NCBI GenBank assembly: GCA_963971535.1
Contig: OZ020589.1
Span: forward strand, 48,084,636 to 48,148,635
Origin: Notolepis coatsorum
Lineage: Eukaryota > Chordata > Actinopteri > Aulopiformes > Paralepididae
DNA length: 64,000 nt
Direction of reading: 5' to 3'
Part shown: in pieces, positions 63,809 to 64,000 of the stretch
Position numbering within the stretch: position 1 is the stretch's first letter
How the letters are laid out: each line of letters opens with the position of its first letter
The notes under the pieces: generated by a model
What the model saw: only the letters and a program-made list of their open reading frames with translations
Databases searched by the model: none
What the model was told of the DNA's origin: nothing
Translations under genes and position numbers: made by a program

Positions 63809-64000
63809 TCCCCGCCGCTCCCCGCTGTTCCTCCGCCCCGCATCCTTGATGGACAGATGGTCTACACTGTGTGGAGGATCGTGGGTTGCAGGCGGAGGGG
63901 TAGGGGGTTTCAGTTTTTGGTGGATTGGGAGGGGTACGGGGTAGAGGAGCGATCCTGGGTGCCTCAGAGGGATATCTTAGATCACAGTCTTATTGATGAC
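63809..64000 (+). pseudogene. Chromodomain tail of the integrase, after a stop
   Basis: In the same frame beyond the [43 protein letters not shown] and [14 protein letters not shown]. This is the chromodomain that defines chromoviruses and can steer integration by binding histone tails. It reaches the edge of the window. Confidence 0.88.

Larger units (their letters stand above)
58080..64000 (+). mobile_element. Ty3/Gypsy chromovirus (Tf1/sushi type), partial
   Basis: Order: 5' LTR, primer-binding site, gag, protease, RT, RNase H, integrase, chromodomain, which is the Ty3/Gypsy order with the chromovirus C-terminus. It runs off the right edge before a 3' LTR. Broken by an early stop in gag, a V-SINE in gag, two tRNA-type SINEs in RNase H, a poly-G tract and a stop before the chromodomain, so it is not autonomous. 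Confidence 0.92.

Overview
The window reads as a stretch of a teleost fish nuclear genome. The evidence is V-SINE and UnaL2-type L2 retrotransposons, several hAT MITE families typical of fish, L1-Tx1 LINEs, a sushi-type (Tf1/sushi) chromovirus, and four exons of one vertebrate gene. There is no prokaryotic or viral gene organisation. The species cannot be fixed from sequence alone.

Host gene. Four consecutive exons on the minus strand (53245-53296, 32386-32470, 31134-31212, 30858-31007) have canonical splice sites and matching phases. They encode the N-terminal 122 residues, most of the VHS domain, of an endosomal adaptor that matches TOM1 best. Intron 1 is 20.8 kb and intron 4 runs at least 30.8 kb to the left edge without exon 5 being seen. 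Both are filled with transposons, while introns 2 and 3 contain none that I recognise. The presumed promoter near 53.3-53.5 kb holds an E-box close to the CLEAR consensus.

Layout. 0-1 kb: a 198-bp satellite and a hAT end. 1-5.4 kb: a decayed Tx1 LINE carrying a hAT insertion. 5.4-9.6 kb: a MITE with a 44-bp minisatellite, two SINEs and LINE fragments. 9.6-13.3 kb: a hAT MITE that swallowed a SINE and an L2. 14.5-22.0 kb: a 7.5-kb L1-Tx1 element with both ORFs open and a perfect 17-bp target duplication, the best candidate for a young and possibly active element here. 22.4-25.1 kb: an L2 inside a V-SINE. 25.7-28.7 kb: a LINE containing a hAT containing a SINE and a solo LTR. 30.5-33.5 kb: tom1 exons 2-4. 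33.5-51.3 kb (intron 1): SINEs, a hAT, a long-TIR DNA transposon encoding a FEN1/XPG-like nuclease with a CXC module (probably Academ-related) split by a solo LTR, and a second long Tx1 copy carrying an L2 and a SINE. 53.2-57 kb: tom1 exon 1, a 24-bp minisatellite and a solo LTR. 57.1-64 kb: a LINE fragment interrupted by a chromovirus that runs off the right edge.

The elements form layered insertions, and most layers can be ordered because target-site duplications are still readable. The most informative observations are the intact Tx1 copy with its unusual inter-ORF tandem repeat, the nuclease-encoding transposon with modular TIRs, the 11-nt complementarity that suggests self-primed reverse transcription in the chromovirus, and a natural empty site for a hAT insertion in an inverted, about 97% identical duplicate. 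All identifications are by eye; no database search was possible.
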